Shown here: piece by piece, positions 9,374 to 17,251 of the stretch | Layout: each line of letters starts with the position of its first letter | Position numbering within the stretch: position 1 is the first letter of the stretch | Assembly (NCBI RefSeq): GCF_014698045.1 | Contig: NZ_JACJSE010000038.1 | Location: 1 to 55,242 of the forward strand | Source of the DNA: Aulosira sp. FACHB-615 | GTDB taxonomy: Bacteria; Cyanobacteriota; Cyanobacteriia; Cyanobacteriales; Nostocaceae | Length of the DNA stretch: 55,242 nucleotides | Reading direction: 5' to 3' | The notes under the pieces: model-generated | What the model was told of the DNA's origin: nothing | What the model saw: the letters and a program-made list of their open reading frames with translations, nothing else | The model's database searches: none | Program-made: the position numbers and the translations under genes

Positions 9374-9622
9374 TCACCCAACCCAAGGGCGACTGCCATT
9401 TCGATGAAGCTCTACAGCGAGGTCAAAAGCAGCAAACTTTGTTGGGTCTGTTTTTACTTCTGGAAAATTTTTGGTGCTGGGATTAGCGCGGAAATGGGGG
9501 TCGGTGATTAAAGCCAATCGCTGATAATAATAGTGGATTAGCTCACGCTTGGTTAGCTCACGCTCTCGTCCTTTGAGGCGATCGCTCTGTAGTGGTTTTA
9601 GTGTGCAGGGTTGGTGGATCAT
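9374..9622 (-). CDS. hypothetical protein, 82 aa
   Basis: Unknown small protein. It is basic in the middle (SDRLKGRERELTKRELIHYYYQRLALITDP) and ends in an acidic/aromatic segment (KFAAFDLAVELHRNGSRPWVG). The central stretch looks like one long helix. It is transcribed leftward, after the membrane nuclease gene and about 100 bp from it. No motif that I recognise; start uncertain. Confidence 0.5.
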   Translation of the reverse strand: MIHQPCTLKPLQSDRLKGRERELTKRELIHYYYQRLALITDPHFRANPSTKNFPEVKTDPTKFAAFDLAVELHRNGSRPWVG

Positions 9623-9701
9623 CTGCTTCTGAGTCTATCCCAAAAATTCAAAAGTTTCTTACTATCACCTGTAAAATACACAGCTTTTCCTACCGGTGAT
9701 T

Positions 9702-9730
9702 CCTTAATCTTAAAAAACTGAAGATTAAGG
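9702..9730 (-). terminator. hairpin over the stop of the membrane nuclease gene
   Basis: Perfect 10-bp inverted repeat CCTTAATCTT / AAGATTAAGG with a 9-nt loop that carries T6 on the minus strand. It spans the TAA at 9725 and closes the long leftward operon. It lacks a T-run after the stem, so it may act as an RNA-stabilising 3' end rather than a classical terminator. Confidence 0.45.
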
Positions 9731-10327
9731 ACGTTGAATTTGTTGTATGACAGTAGTAGGGGTCAGTTTTTTCAATTCTGGTAACACTCCTAAAAAAACA
9801 GAAGCAACTAAAATCAAAAGCAAAGGATTCGCCTTAGCGACATTCAACCACCAATGCCAGTCTTTAAAATTTGGTAATTGAGGCAATTGAAAATTACCAA
9901 AACTAAAATTGCCAAACCCAATTGATACTCGACTACCAGGAAGCCATTGTTCATCAATATTCACAAAAATAACTTTAATGCGTGAATTTTGCTCAACCAT
10001 TGAGGCAGTCTTGAGAGCAGATGGTTGTTCACGAGCATCAGGTGTCAAAAAACCCATCACAACTAACTTGTGGGTATTGTTTAAGCCGTAAAGATTAAGT
10101 TGCCCAACAGCTTGGTAAATATTGTCCCGGTCTAAATACTTCTTGCACTCGATAATTGCTCCACCAAGCCAATTGGTAACAATGTCAGCCCTGCCGCCGT
10201 TGGCCGGGACTTCTAATTGAGCCTGGAATCCACGCTCTTTGAGGCGCTCACTCAAGTATTGTTGCAGATGTCTTTCTTGCCAGGGCAAAGGAAACCCGGC
10301 AGCTTCGACAAATTTTGATGGCAGCAT
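9725..10327 (-). CDS. membrane-anchored PD-(D/E)XK nuclease-like protein
   Basis: Predicted nuclease tethered to the membrane. Residues 16-85 form a restriction-endonuclease-like core: W-Q-E-R-H-L helix, then R-A-D-I-V (D48), I-I-E-C-K (E60, K62) and the helix IYQAVGQLNLYGL, as in Mrr-like and Holliday-junction-resolvase-type folds. A low-complexity linker (FGNFSFGNFQLPQLPNF) leads to one hydrophobic helix at about 168-184 and a short polar tail. It is the last gene of the leftward block that includes an FtsK-type ATPase, and a decayed antirepressor lies between them. Pairing of a DNA-pumping ATPase with a nuclease suggests joint action on DNA, which is inference. Confidence 0.72.
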   Translation of the reverse strand: MLPSKFVEAAGFPLPWQERHLQQYLSERLKERGFQAQLEVPANGGRADIVTNWLGGAIIECKKYLDRDNIYQAVGQLNLYGLNNTHKLVVMGFLTPDAREQPSALKTASMVEQNSRIKVIFVNIDEQWLPGSRVSIGFGNFSFGNFQLPQLPNFKDWHWWLNVAKANPLLLILVASVFLGVLPELKKLTPTTVIQQIQRP

Positions 10328-10351
10328 AAAAAATGGAAGATAAAGTATTGT

Positions 10352-10707
10352 TTAGTTAAATTTGCTCAAATCAATCACGTTCAAAACATCAGGCAACCAA
10401 CGGACGTGTTGAACGATTTTGTCGTGAGTAAGGGCCTTATCAGCTATAACAGTTCCTCACTGTTTACCAATTTCGGTGAGATGCCATATATTTTTATGTT
10501 TTGGCTTGCCTGTAGAATCAGCTTTAATTTCAATTTGTTTGTACTGCAAGCCAGCTTCCTCTAAAACCTGATTGATAATTTGAGGTTTAATAGGTGCTTG
10601 TAGTCCGTGACGTTCAGCATATAACTGACCAATCGCTGTTGGAGATAAATGGCGATCGCTAAACGAACTTCTCTGCCTTCAAACTGGAATACTAATAAAT
10701 TAGACAT
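10352..10707 (-). pseudogene. decayed phage antirepressor-like gene (BRO/KilA type)
   Basis: A start MSNLLVFQFEGREVR (ATG at 10707) typical of BRO-type antirepressors is followed, after a frame change near 10660, by a C-terminal region DRHLSPTAIGQLYAERHGLQ ... QVLEEAGLQ ... WHLTEIGKQ. That frame meets an in-frame TGA at 10457-10459 and then continues as GTVIADKALTHDKIVQHVRW to a stop at 10352. The N-terminal domain is mostly missing, so an internal deletion and at least one nonsense change have inactivated it. It lies between the FtsK-type gene and the nuclease gene. Confidence 0.65.
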
Positions 10708-10730
10708 AGTGTGAATTTCTTCTAGGAAAA

Positions 10731-12305
10731 TTAAGCTGGTATTTGCTCAAACCTGTAAGCTTGAAAACGCTTGTCCAACAACCCCGATTGCACAATGCCG
10801 TCACCACGACCTTGGAGTGAAGTAACAGATTCACCTCGGCGCATTAAAATCATGCGTCCACTAGTAGCATCGACACAACGGAACGCGATTCGACAAGGCA
10901 AGTTATCACGTAAGTCTGGGGGCAACCCTTGGGGGTCTTGCTGTCCTCGCTTCGCTCCACGTTGCAAGCCAACCACTACATGAATTTTCAGTCCCCTTCC
11001 ACGACGGCCGACTTCACATAATTGAGCATCGTAGGCTTTTCGCTGACCATCATCCAACGGGACAGTACCTTTGTACTCATCGATGAATAATATCCAAGGC
11101 TGTTGCTCGGCTAACTCAGCTTTGGTCATTGAGTTTCGGCGATCGCACTCTTGGAAGTACTCAGTCACAAATTCATAAGTGCGCCCCATATCATTCATAG
11201 TGATGCTGTCGAATCGTTCAGCGAAATCCTCGTAGTCCGAAACTTTACCACCACACACATCCACCCGCGCACCCTGCATGAGTAGGCAGTATGCAGCTGC
11301 ACGGAAGAAGTTAGACTTACCTGAGCCAGTTGTTCCGACCACGAGTAATTGTGGCGTGTCTTCACTCGACAGGTCGATTACTACTTCACCGTCTAACGAC
11401 TGACCCAAAACAATCAGGCGCTCACCTTGTTGCCAGTGTCTTGTCGGAAAATCATAGTAAGTGCGGTCTTCCGGTCGCAAAGGCACTTCTACAGCGATTT
11501 GTTCGGGAGCGTAAATGTAACAGGGGAAATCGCTACTACCTATCCCCAGTGCAAGTTTAGCTGCGGCCTTGAATTTAGGTAAAGAATTGAAATCCTCCGT
11601 TTTCATGGCGAAAATTAATCTTTCGTAGCTAGGCGCTCTGTCAACTCTCAAGCATTTAGTTTGAAAACCAACAACACCCGCCGCTTTCTCCAGCCCTTCT
11701 ATCTTTGATGACTGTGGTAATTCTGCTTCTACTTCTGGCGCAATCTCAACAACATTAGAACTATGTACAGCCGCCCTGACTTGTTGTGCCTGCAAGGCCA
11801 ATTGTCGCTGATGAATTTCTGCCTGTAACCTCGCTTGTTCCAATTGCATTTCTGCTTCAGAGGTAGCGAGTAGTACATTGCCCAAAGACTCACCATTCTG
11901 AATCATTCCTAGAGCCATGCGGTTTACAGCCCCATTCTGTCCAGTTAATGACAGTACCTCAGAAAATAAAGGTGCTGTTTGTTGCAGAAGACTGAGTTGC
12001 CGTTCGGTTTCTTTATCAGATTCTTCATATTGCCGTTTGCGTTCTGCCGCCGAGGACAGATATTGCAATTGCTCTGATGCTTGAGTTTCTTTTAGGGCCA
12101 CGAGCATGTCTTCGGCGCGTTCTTTATCAATATATATCTTCTCTAGCTTTCGTAGCTCGATACCGGCGTAACTGGAGAACGCGATCGCCGCCAAATTCGC
12201 CGGGATAAACAACTTCACATCCCTGGGATTCGCTGACAAGGCACACCCCAAAGCAACTAATCCAACACCGCCAATTTTTACCCAGCGAAATAACATTTGC
12301 ACCAT
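10731..12305 (-). CDS. FtsK/SpoIIIE-type DNA translocase-like ATPase, membrane-bound
   Basis: A 524-residue P-loop ATPase. Residues about 10-48 are hydrophobic (two short membrane segments), 55-180 are helical and Gln/Glu-rich (coiled coil), and the C-terminal half is the motor: Walker A GTTGSGKS (324-331), Walker B ILFIDE (405-410), then GRRGRGLKIHVVVGLQR and LPCRIAFRCVDATSGRMIL, which match the arginine-finger and sensor region of FtsK/SpoIIIE. No FtsK gamma (KOPS-reading) domain follows, so this is not the chromosomal division protein. Its start overlaps the small membrane-protein gene upstream by 28 bp. Plasmid DNA transfer, partition or defence are possible roles. Confidence 0.82.
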   Translation of the reverse strand: MVQMLFRWVKIGGVGLVALGCALSANPRDVKLFIPANLAAIAFSSYAGIELRKLEKIYIDKERAEDMLVALKETQASEQLQYLSSAAERKRQYEESDKETERQLSLLQQTAPLFSEVLSLTGQNGAVNRMALGMIQNGESLGNVLLATSEAEMQLEQARLQAEIHQRQLALQAQQVRAAVHSSNVVEIAPEVEAELPQSSKIEGLEKAAGVVGFQTKCLRVDRAPSYERLIFAMKTEDFNSLPKFKAAAKLALGIGSSDFPCYIYAPEQIAVEVPLRPEDRTYYDFPTRHWQQGERLIVLGQSLDGEVVIDLSSEDTPQLLVVGTTGSGKSNFFRAAAYCLLMQGARVDVCGGKVSDYEDFAERFDSITMNDMGRTYEFVTEYFQECDRRNSMTKAELAEQQPWILFIDEYKGTVPLDDGQRKAYDAQLCEVGRRGRGLKIHVVVGLQRGAKRGQQDPQGLPPDLRDNLPCRIAFRCVDATSGRMILMRRGESVTSLQGRGDGIVQSGLLDKRFQAYRFEQIPA

Positions 12306-12493
12306 CCAAAAGCTAACCCTATAGCTACTACCTGCAACAATTTTGAATCGCTAGTTTTACCTTGCCAATAAGTGATAACTGCTGCTACCCCAATTACCAG
12401 AAATGACCAGGGCAACAAACTAATTAACTGTGCGATCGCACTAGCAATAATGAACCCACATATCCAAGTCAATAACTTACAAACTTCTGACAT
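12278..12493 (-). CDS. small membrane protein, 71 aa
   Basis: Predicted integral membrane protein with two or three hydrophobic segments (about residues 8-28, 28-43 and 53-68: LTWICGFIIASAIAQLISLL, FLVIGVAAVITYW, LLQVVAIGLAFGWCK). It overlaps the start of the FtsK-type gene by 28 bp, which implies translational coupling and a possible membrane partnership. No family recognised. Confidence 0.7.
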   Translation of the reverse strand: MSEVCKLLTWICGFIIASAIAQLISLLPWSFLVIGVAAVITYWQGKTSDSKLLQVVAIGLAFGWCKCYFAG

Positions 12494-12508
12494 TTCACTG
12501 CCTTCTTC

Positions 12509-13189
12509 CTAACTAACACTTCTGATTCGTTGTGTAATGCCTGGAGTTCCAGAATACCGAGCATTTCGTAACTCTTGGAATCGAGTTAGCAAATTGCTGG
12601 ATTGTTCTTCGTAGGGAGTTGGTTCTTTTTTGGCTTTCTCCTCTGTAAGTTTATTTAATTTATTGCTTTTACCTTCCGAGTATTGAGAAGAAATTTTGCC
12701 CAAGCTGATTTTTAAATCATCCTGAACACCCGCGACACTAGCACGAGAATTGCCAACTATCTGCCTGAATTTAGACTCCAAATTCGCTAATGATATAGAC
12801 AAATTTTTCTCTAATTCAGCTATCTCAACCCTGGATTCAGCTACATTTTCACTAACTTCCGCTTGCTTTTCTCGAACTTTATGTAGAGCTTTAAGATAGC
12901 GACTAATAGCGGCGGAATATTCTGTCCAATTTTTCGATTGAAATTCAGCACCTTTGGCTTTATCTAGAGCTTCAGCAACATCTTCTTCTGATAAATCGCC
13001 AAAAACTTTGATGTTTATCGGCAGCATGTCAGCTATTCTCTGGGCGTTCTGCCACACGGCTGATTCTAGCCCAAAGTGTCCGTCTGAGAATACTATCGCT
13101 TGACCGACATCACCGCCTAAATCAGAAAGACTTAGTTCTCCGCCTTTAGATTCTTTCGGAGTTTCTGCTTTTGCTGTATTTTTTACCAT
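12509..13189 (-). CDS. coiled-coil hypothetical protein, 226 aa
   Basis: Soluble protein of unknown function in the FtsK-type operon. Residues 1-60 are mixed; about 65-185 are charged and helical with heptad-like spacing (VREKQAEVSENVAESRVEIAE), suggesting a long coiled coil; the C-terminus is Arg-rich and Gly/Pro-containing (ARYSGTPGITQRIRSVS). It lies 15 bp upstream of the small membrane protein gene. A scaffold or adaptor role would fit. Confidence 0.65.
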   Translation of the reverse strand: MVKNTAKAETPKESKGGELSLSDLGGDVGQAIVFSDGHFGLESAVWQNAQRIADMLPINIKVFGDLSEEDVAEALDKAKGAEFQSKNWTEYSAAISRYLKALHKVREKQAEVSENVAESRVEIAELEKNLSISLANLESKFRQIVGNSRASVAGVQDDLKISLGKISSQYSEGKSNKLNKLTEEKAKKEPTPYEEQSSNLLTRFQELRNARYSGTPGITQRIRSVS

Positions 13190-13224
13190 TTTATTCTGAC
13201 TCCTGACTCCTGAATTCTAGAAAT

Positions 13225-13662
13225 TTATCGCACATCAACCAATGAATCACAAGGTTGATATTCTACAAACACATCATCCTCAAATTGTTGCCATTCACCA
13301 TCTATGGGGCGAAAATATCTCACTTGTTCAGTCGGTATTTGTTCAGGTAATACCAGAGAATTATCCCCTACTCTAATTTCCAAATTAATATCGGGGAACT
13401 TAAATATATTATCTCTTTTAATTACCCTAACTTTCTCTGTATCAATCCCGACTTTCATGCCTAGATGCAGTGTTATTCCTTTCTTGCGATATTTCTGCCA
13501 GTAGTATGAACGTTCATTTTTATCCAAGAAATTTACATTTTTTTTGGGAACTCCATCTTCAAATAAAAGGGCTAATATCCCCAAATCAGGATAATGAATT
13601 TTGGCTATTCCTGTATTGTGTTCATCGCTCCAATAGGCTCTATGAAAATCGGCTATTTGCAA
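13225..13662 (-). CDS. hypothetical protein, 145 aa
   Basis: Unknown protein, mostly beta by pattern (KVGIDTEKVRVIKRDNIF, INLEIRVGDNSLVLPE), with aromatic-rich stretches (AYWSDEHNTGIAKIHY, DKNERSYYWQKYRKKG). It overlaps the end of the preceding gene by 10 bp, so it is translated as part of the operon. No catalytic motif, membrane segment or signal peptide is visible. Confidence 0.62.
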   Translation of the reverse strand: MQIADFHRAYWSDEHNTGIAKIHYPDLGILALLFEDGVPKKNVNFLDKNERSYYWQKYRKKGITLHLGMKVGIDTEKVRVIKRDNIFKFPDINLEIRVGDNSLVLPEQIPTEQVRYFRPIDGEWQQFEDDVFVEYQPCDSLVDVR

Positions 13663-14123
13663 AATTTTACCTCCAATTTTTTAATTAACATTTTGACTAC
13701 AGACTGCCATACCAAAGACCACGCTCTTTGATTTTTTAATCGGAATTGAACCGCCGCAATATCAGTTTGAGAGGGAATCACACTGCCATAGAGTTCTAGG
13801 TTGTTAATTGCTTGCTGGAAAGAAACAACCTCGTCCTCTGTTGGCGGCAGGTCGGGTGCGACGGCGGCTGCCAGTCGCCCCATTACCCCACTGAGAGTTG
13901 CCGATTCTGTTTTAATCCTTTGCAATTCCTCGGACATCACCTCAATTGCTGCTAAATTTGATTGCGCTATAGCTTGTTGGAAATCATAGAGTTGGGCTTC
14001 GATCTGGCGCTGTACTTCCTCGCTGATCAGTTCAGTAATTTCAACAAATCCCTGACCTTTACGGACGGAATCAATAAATTCCTGAACCTCATGCGACACT
14101 GGCGGTGTACTCGAATTGCCCAT
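13653..14123 (-). CDS. hypothetical helical protein, 156 aa
   Basis: All-helical protein of unknown function. Sections such as EVQRQIEAQLYDFQQAIAQS and AIEVMSEELQRIKTESATL suggest coiled coil. The C-terminus is basic (VWQSVVKMLIKKLEVKFCK). It overlaps its neighbours at both ends (35 bp upstream, 10 bp downstream), typical of tightly coupled phage or plasmid operons. Confidence 0.62.
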   Translation of the reverse strand: MGNSSTPPVSHEVQEFIDSVRKGQGFVEITELISEEVQRQIEAQLYDFQQAIAQSNLAAIEVMSEELQRIKTESATLSGVMGRLAAAVAPDLPPTEDEVVSFQQAINNLELYGSVIPSQTDIAAVQFRLKNQRAWSLVWQSVVKMLIKKLEVKFCK

Positions 14124-14613
14124 CTTCTAAATCCCTCCACTCGATTTTTACGCCTACATGAGATGCAAAACCTTCTACAGTTCTCTTCATCGTTTCAAAC
14201 GGTAGGTAATCACAACTATCAATCAGCTGATCCAATTCCACCTCAATAAACTGCTTTTGTGTTGCAGCTAATTGTTCGCGCTTTCTTTGGGCTATTTCTT
14301 CTCTGGCTGATTGCTTTCCTTTTTCTCTGGCTTGCTCTAAGGCTTCTAATCTGGCAATTTCCAAAGCTTTAGTTAATTTTTCTTCTTCTGTCACCTGTTG
14401 AGCAATTTGTTTTTGCTCCCGGACTAATCGCTCCAAAATCGCTAGTCTCAAGTCTTCGTCAAAAGCTATCTCTAGCTTTTCAACAACCAGTGCAAATGCA
14501 CTTGGAGCTTGAGTAATTTCTGGCTTTTTGCTCTTGACCATGCTCCTGGTCTGGGGCTGAATGGTCGTTGCTGATTCTGTTCCCTGTACCGTCAATTCAC
14601 CTTTTCGTGCCAT
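14089..14613 (-). CDS. hypothetical coiled-coil protein, 174 aa
   Basis: Unknown protein with a polar N-terminus, a highly charged helical region at about 40-125 (EQKQIAQQVTEEEKLTKALE, EIAQRKREQLAATQKQFIEV) and a short C-terminal domain (LPFETMKRTVEGFASHVGVK, IEWRDLEDGQFEYTASVA). It is the first gene downstream of the second TnpB element, which separates it from the genes at 16243-17251 that probably once headed the same operon. Confidence 0.62.
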   Translation of the reverse strand: MARKGELTVQGTESATTIQPQTRSMVKSKKPEITQAPSAFALVVEKLEIAFDEDLRLAILERLVREQKQIAQQVTEEEKLTKALEIARLEALEQAREKGKQSAREEIAQRKREQLAATQKQFIEVELDQLIDSCDYLPFETMKRTVEGFASHVGVKIEWRDLEDGQFEYTASVA

Positions 14614-14711
14614 CTGTACCTCCTAACATTAGCAATAGTGACAATATTTTCCGCCCAAAACAAAATTAACCGAGAACGCTAAAACGTTGTTGAATTTATC
14701 AAGTAGTCGTA

Positions 14712-16139
14712 TCATGCTGCCCTTTTTTGTGATGGTGAACTACTTACACCGACCGCTTGCGGTCGGTGTAAGCTTCTAGCATTCCGAAGAACTACCAGAA
14801 CTTCCTTCGCGGTACTATGGGTAGTAGATTGAGTTACTACCAGATTCCCGCTACGGCGTTTTATAGTCGGGAACAGTCCCAGCCCGACGCGCTTTATGTT
14901 AACTGCGGCGTTCACGTCGCGGTCAACAAGCAGCGATTCATATTCATCCCAATACTCGCGGATGCTGCAATCAGTAAACACAAATTCATCACGATACGCG
15001 AGTAATTGAGATGTGTATGCAGGTTTTACTGCTATCTTCCTAGCCCCAGCTTTCCCAGCTATGTATTCTAGGATTTTGAAAAAGCTACCAAATGCAGCAT
15101 CATTCCAAGATTTATTCAACCCTGACTTGGCAGATTGACCATTGGGAAGATATTTACCATCTTCATCTTGTTTAGGTTTATTCCTTTTCGATAAAGCTTT
15201 TAGATTTAAATCTTCATGTACAAAAACTTTCTTACCAGTCCTGACAAGAGAATGAGCAGTTTTAAAAGCGTGGTCTTTTCTCGCCCTGGCTATACGCTGA
15301 TGTTCCCGTGCTTCTCGTTTTGCTAGTTTACGTCTTGCTCTACTGCCTTTGTTTTTAGCAGATTTACGACGCGACACTTTAGCTAGTAGTTTTTCTAATT
15401 TTCTGAATGATTTCAGTGCAGGTAGTTTGGTATTTTCACTAGTAGCCAGGTAATCATCTTCATGAAGTACCGCATCTAGTCCAATCGTATTTTCCCATGT
15501 CGGTACTATTTCATCAGGTGTAAATTCTGGTACGTTTGGATCTTCTAGGCAAATCGTTAAATACCACCCATCAGCTTTTCGGGTTAGCAACGCATTTTTG
15601 AGAGTAAACCCTTCTGGTAGTGGTCGGTGTAGTCGTACCTTCACCCACCCTTCGAGTTTAGAGAAAGATACAAATAACCAATTTTTCTCTACTTGCTCTA
15701 TAGTTATAGTTTGTCCGTCTATCCTCATAGTGCGGTAACGAGCAGCGTTTTTAAATCGTGGTTTGCCACTACGATTACCGTTGCTGTCACCTTTGATAAA
15801 ACGACCAAATGCCAAATCTACACGTTTGCAAACATCCTGTAATGTTTGGGATGGTACGCGAGAGAAATCTAGTAGTTCTCCAGAATGAAAAACTTTTATC
15901 AAATCTTCTTTGATAGAAGGTAATTGCTTTTTCTGAGAGTAATAACTGGGATTATCTCGCAGTTGAGGCAATGGGCAAATTAACGGACAAGCATTGATAT
16001 TATTGCGGTTGTTCTCCCACCAATCAAACCTATCACCCAGTTGCTTGTTGTACCAGTATTGGCATATTCGCAACCAATAATTAAGTTCTAGCTTTTGATT
16101 GGTATTTGGATAGACTCGATACTGATAGTTAAGCAACAA
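14712..16139 (-). CDS. tnpB: TnpB-family RNA-guided nuclease without recognisable zinc finger
   Basis: A TnpB of 475 residues starting MLLNYQYRVYPNTNQ. The initiator is TTG at 16139, behind a strong AGGAGGTGAG ribosome site. The RuvC triad is present: D in GLDAVLHEDD (about 219), E in VHEDLNLKAL and D in LVDRDVNAAVN. The region that normally carries two CxxC pairs reads TSQLLAYRDEFVFTDCSIRE and keeps only one Cys, so the zinc finger is lost or replaced. This resembles a known cyanobacterial TnpB branch. The last 20 or so residues are translated from the right-end hairpin and the flanking host DNA, so the functional protein probably ends earlier. No tnpA is present. Confidence 0.85.
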   Translation of the reverse strand: MLLNYQYRVYPNTNQKLELNYWLRICQYWYNKQLGDRFDWWENNRNNINACPLICPLPQLRDNPSYYSQKKQLPSIKEDLIKVFHSGELLDFSRVPSQTLQDVCKRVDLAFGRFIKGDSNGNRSGKPRFKNAARYRTMRIDGQTITIEQVEKNWLFVSFSKLEGWVKVRLHRPLPEGFTLKNALLTRKADGWYLTICLEDPNVPEFTPDEIVPTWENTIGLDAVLHEDDYLATSENTKLPALKSFRKLEKLLAKVSRRKSAKNKGSRARRKLAKREAREHQRIARARKDHAFKTAHSLVRTGKKVFVHEDLNLKALSKRNKPKQDEDGKYLPNGQSAKSGLNKSWNDAAFGSFFKILEYIAGKAGARKIAVKPAYTSQLLAYRDEFVFTDCSIREYWDEYESLLVDRDVNAAVNIKRVGLGLFPTIKRRSGNLVVTQSTTHSTAKEVLVVLRNARSLHRPQAVGVSSSPSQKRAA

Positions 16140-16285
16140 AGCAACTCACCTCCTGTTTTTAATCACTATTGTTATTTCAGAGCAATATATTCAATCCTAC
16201 GGATTGATTTGGTTGTCGGTCTTTTAGTCATTGCCCAAAAATTCATCCCACACCGCCCTTCGGGTCGGATGTGAGGCTTCTTTTT
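14735..16285 (-). mobile_element. second tnpB-only IS605-superfamily element
   Basis: The right end contains a perfect 14-bp stem (14743-14756 with 14759-14772, 2-nt loop) followed by AGTTCAC at 14735. The left end near 16275-16285 has GAAGCCTCACA and an imperfect hairpin around 16247-16273. End motifs match the first element, but the proteins are diverged, so these are different members of one group. It lies in the leftward operon and its left end supplies the last codons of the 16243 gene. Confidence 0.78.
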
Positions 16286-17088
16286 GTTTTAGCTAAATTT
16301 TTCCATCGTGCCAGTTCTGACGGGGAATAATGCCTTCGTTGGCTAAAATCTCCCCATTTATACAATGTGCGGATCGAGACTTTATATCCACATACCGCTA
16401 GATATTTCACTAGATCCTTACCTTTACATCCCCGCATTTGCCATTGATGCCACGCCTTGCTACTGGAAGCTGATTCAAAACTCATCGCCCTACGTGACCA
16501 GTGCCTCATCATCACTAGTAGTTGAGACACTGAAGGAAACTTTTTTGTGGGATGGTCGTGTCTCCAACAGGCCATATAGGACAGCAAAGAGGCTTTCCCT
16601 TCGTCTACAAACCTTTCGTATTTGGGAATACCCAGAAATTGCTTCCAAGCCGCCCAACAGTTCCGCGAAAGCTCCCGCCCCATAATTCGGTCGCAACACT
16701 TCTTGACTTCAGATAGTGCGATTTTTGGGGGTTCTTGCTTCACTTCATCTGCTACAAACGGTTCACCTGAATTTACTTGCTCACAGAATTTCTCCAGTAC
16801 TTCATCAATTTTATATTCGTTACTTTTGTGGAAGTCTCTCAAACTTCTATATGTCACCTTCCGCCCTGGGAAGTGCTTCCGAAGCCACGCCAAGCATAGC
16901 AGCATTTCTGTCTGCTCCTGGGTGTATTTTCTTTTTGCCACAGGCTTCCCTTGCGGGTAATTCGCCCCCGCTAAATGCTCCCAGTCGTACCATGTGCGAT
17001 CGCTAATTTCTCGCCCACGGATCTGTTGGCAAATTTTTCTCAGATTGGATGATTCGCTCATCCATTCTTCTATTACTACTACTGGCAT
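16243..17088 (-). CDS. repeat-containing HTH-like protein, 3' end replaced by transposon
   Basis: Probable DNA-binding protein made of two clear and one weaker repeats. Repeat 1 contains IRGREISDRTWYDWEHLAG then YTQEQTEMLLCLAWLRKHFP. Repeat 2 contains IMGRELSRNCWAAWKQFLG then LLSYMACWRHDHPTKKFPS. The third has YKVSIRTLYKWGD then YSPSELARWKNL. The pattern recalls MerR-like or homeodomain-like helix-turn-helix units. The last 12 residues (RSLTSDPKGGVG) are encoded by the TnpB left-end hairpin. Reading across the element would give a different short tail ending at a TGA. The start is uncertain (17088 or 17061); both overlap the upstream gene. Confidence 0.65.
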   Translation of the reverse strand: MPVVVIEEWMSESSNLRKICQQIRGREISDRTWYDWEHLAGANYPQGKPVAKRKYTQEQTEMLLCLAWLRKHFPGRKVTYRSLRDFHKSNEYKIDEVLEKFCEQVNSGEPFVADEVKQEPPKIALSEVKKCCDRIMGRELSRNCWAAWKQFLGIPKYERFVDEGKASLLSYMACWRHDHPTKKFPSVSQLLVMMRHWSRRAMSFESASSSKAWHQWQMRGCKGKDLVKYLAVCGYKVSIRTLYKWGDFSQRRHYSPSELARWKNLAKTKRSLTSDPKGGVG

Positions 17089-17251
17089 GATTCCAACTTT
17101 GCACAATCAAAGTGACTACCAAAATTGAGAGACTAATTGCGATGATCGCTCCACAAAATTCTAACAAACCTGACGGATTCCTTTCTTCTATTTCTATAAC
17201 TTCAACCTCTCCATCAAGAGATGTTTTTGTGTATTTTTCCTTTCTGTACAT
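17003..17251 (-). CDS. small single-pass membrane protein, 82 aa
   Basis: A charged N-terminus (MYRKEKYTKTSLDGEVEVIE) is followed by one membrane helix at about 32-52 (FCGAIIAISLSILVVTLIVQ) and a polar C-terminal tail. It is the first gene of the leftward block and overlaps the start of the HTH-like gene. Upstream lies a 500-bp leader with unusual G-rich and C-rich repeats. Function unknown. Confidence 0.62.
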   Translation of the reverse strand: MYRKEKYTKTSLDGEVEVIEIEERNPSGLLEFCGAIIAISLSILVVTLIVQSWNHASSSNRRMDERIIQSEKNLPTDPWARN

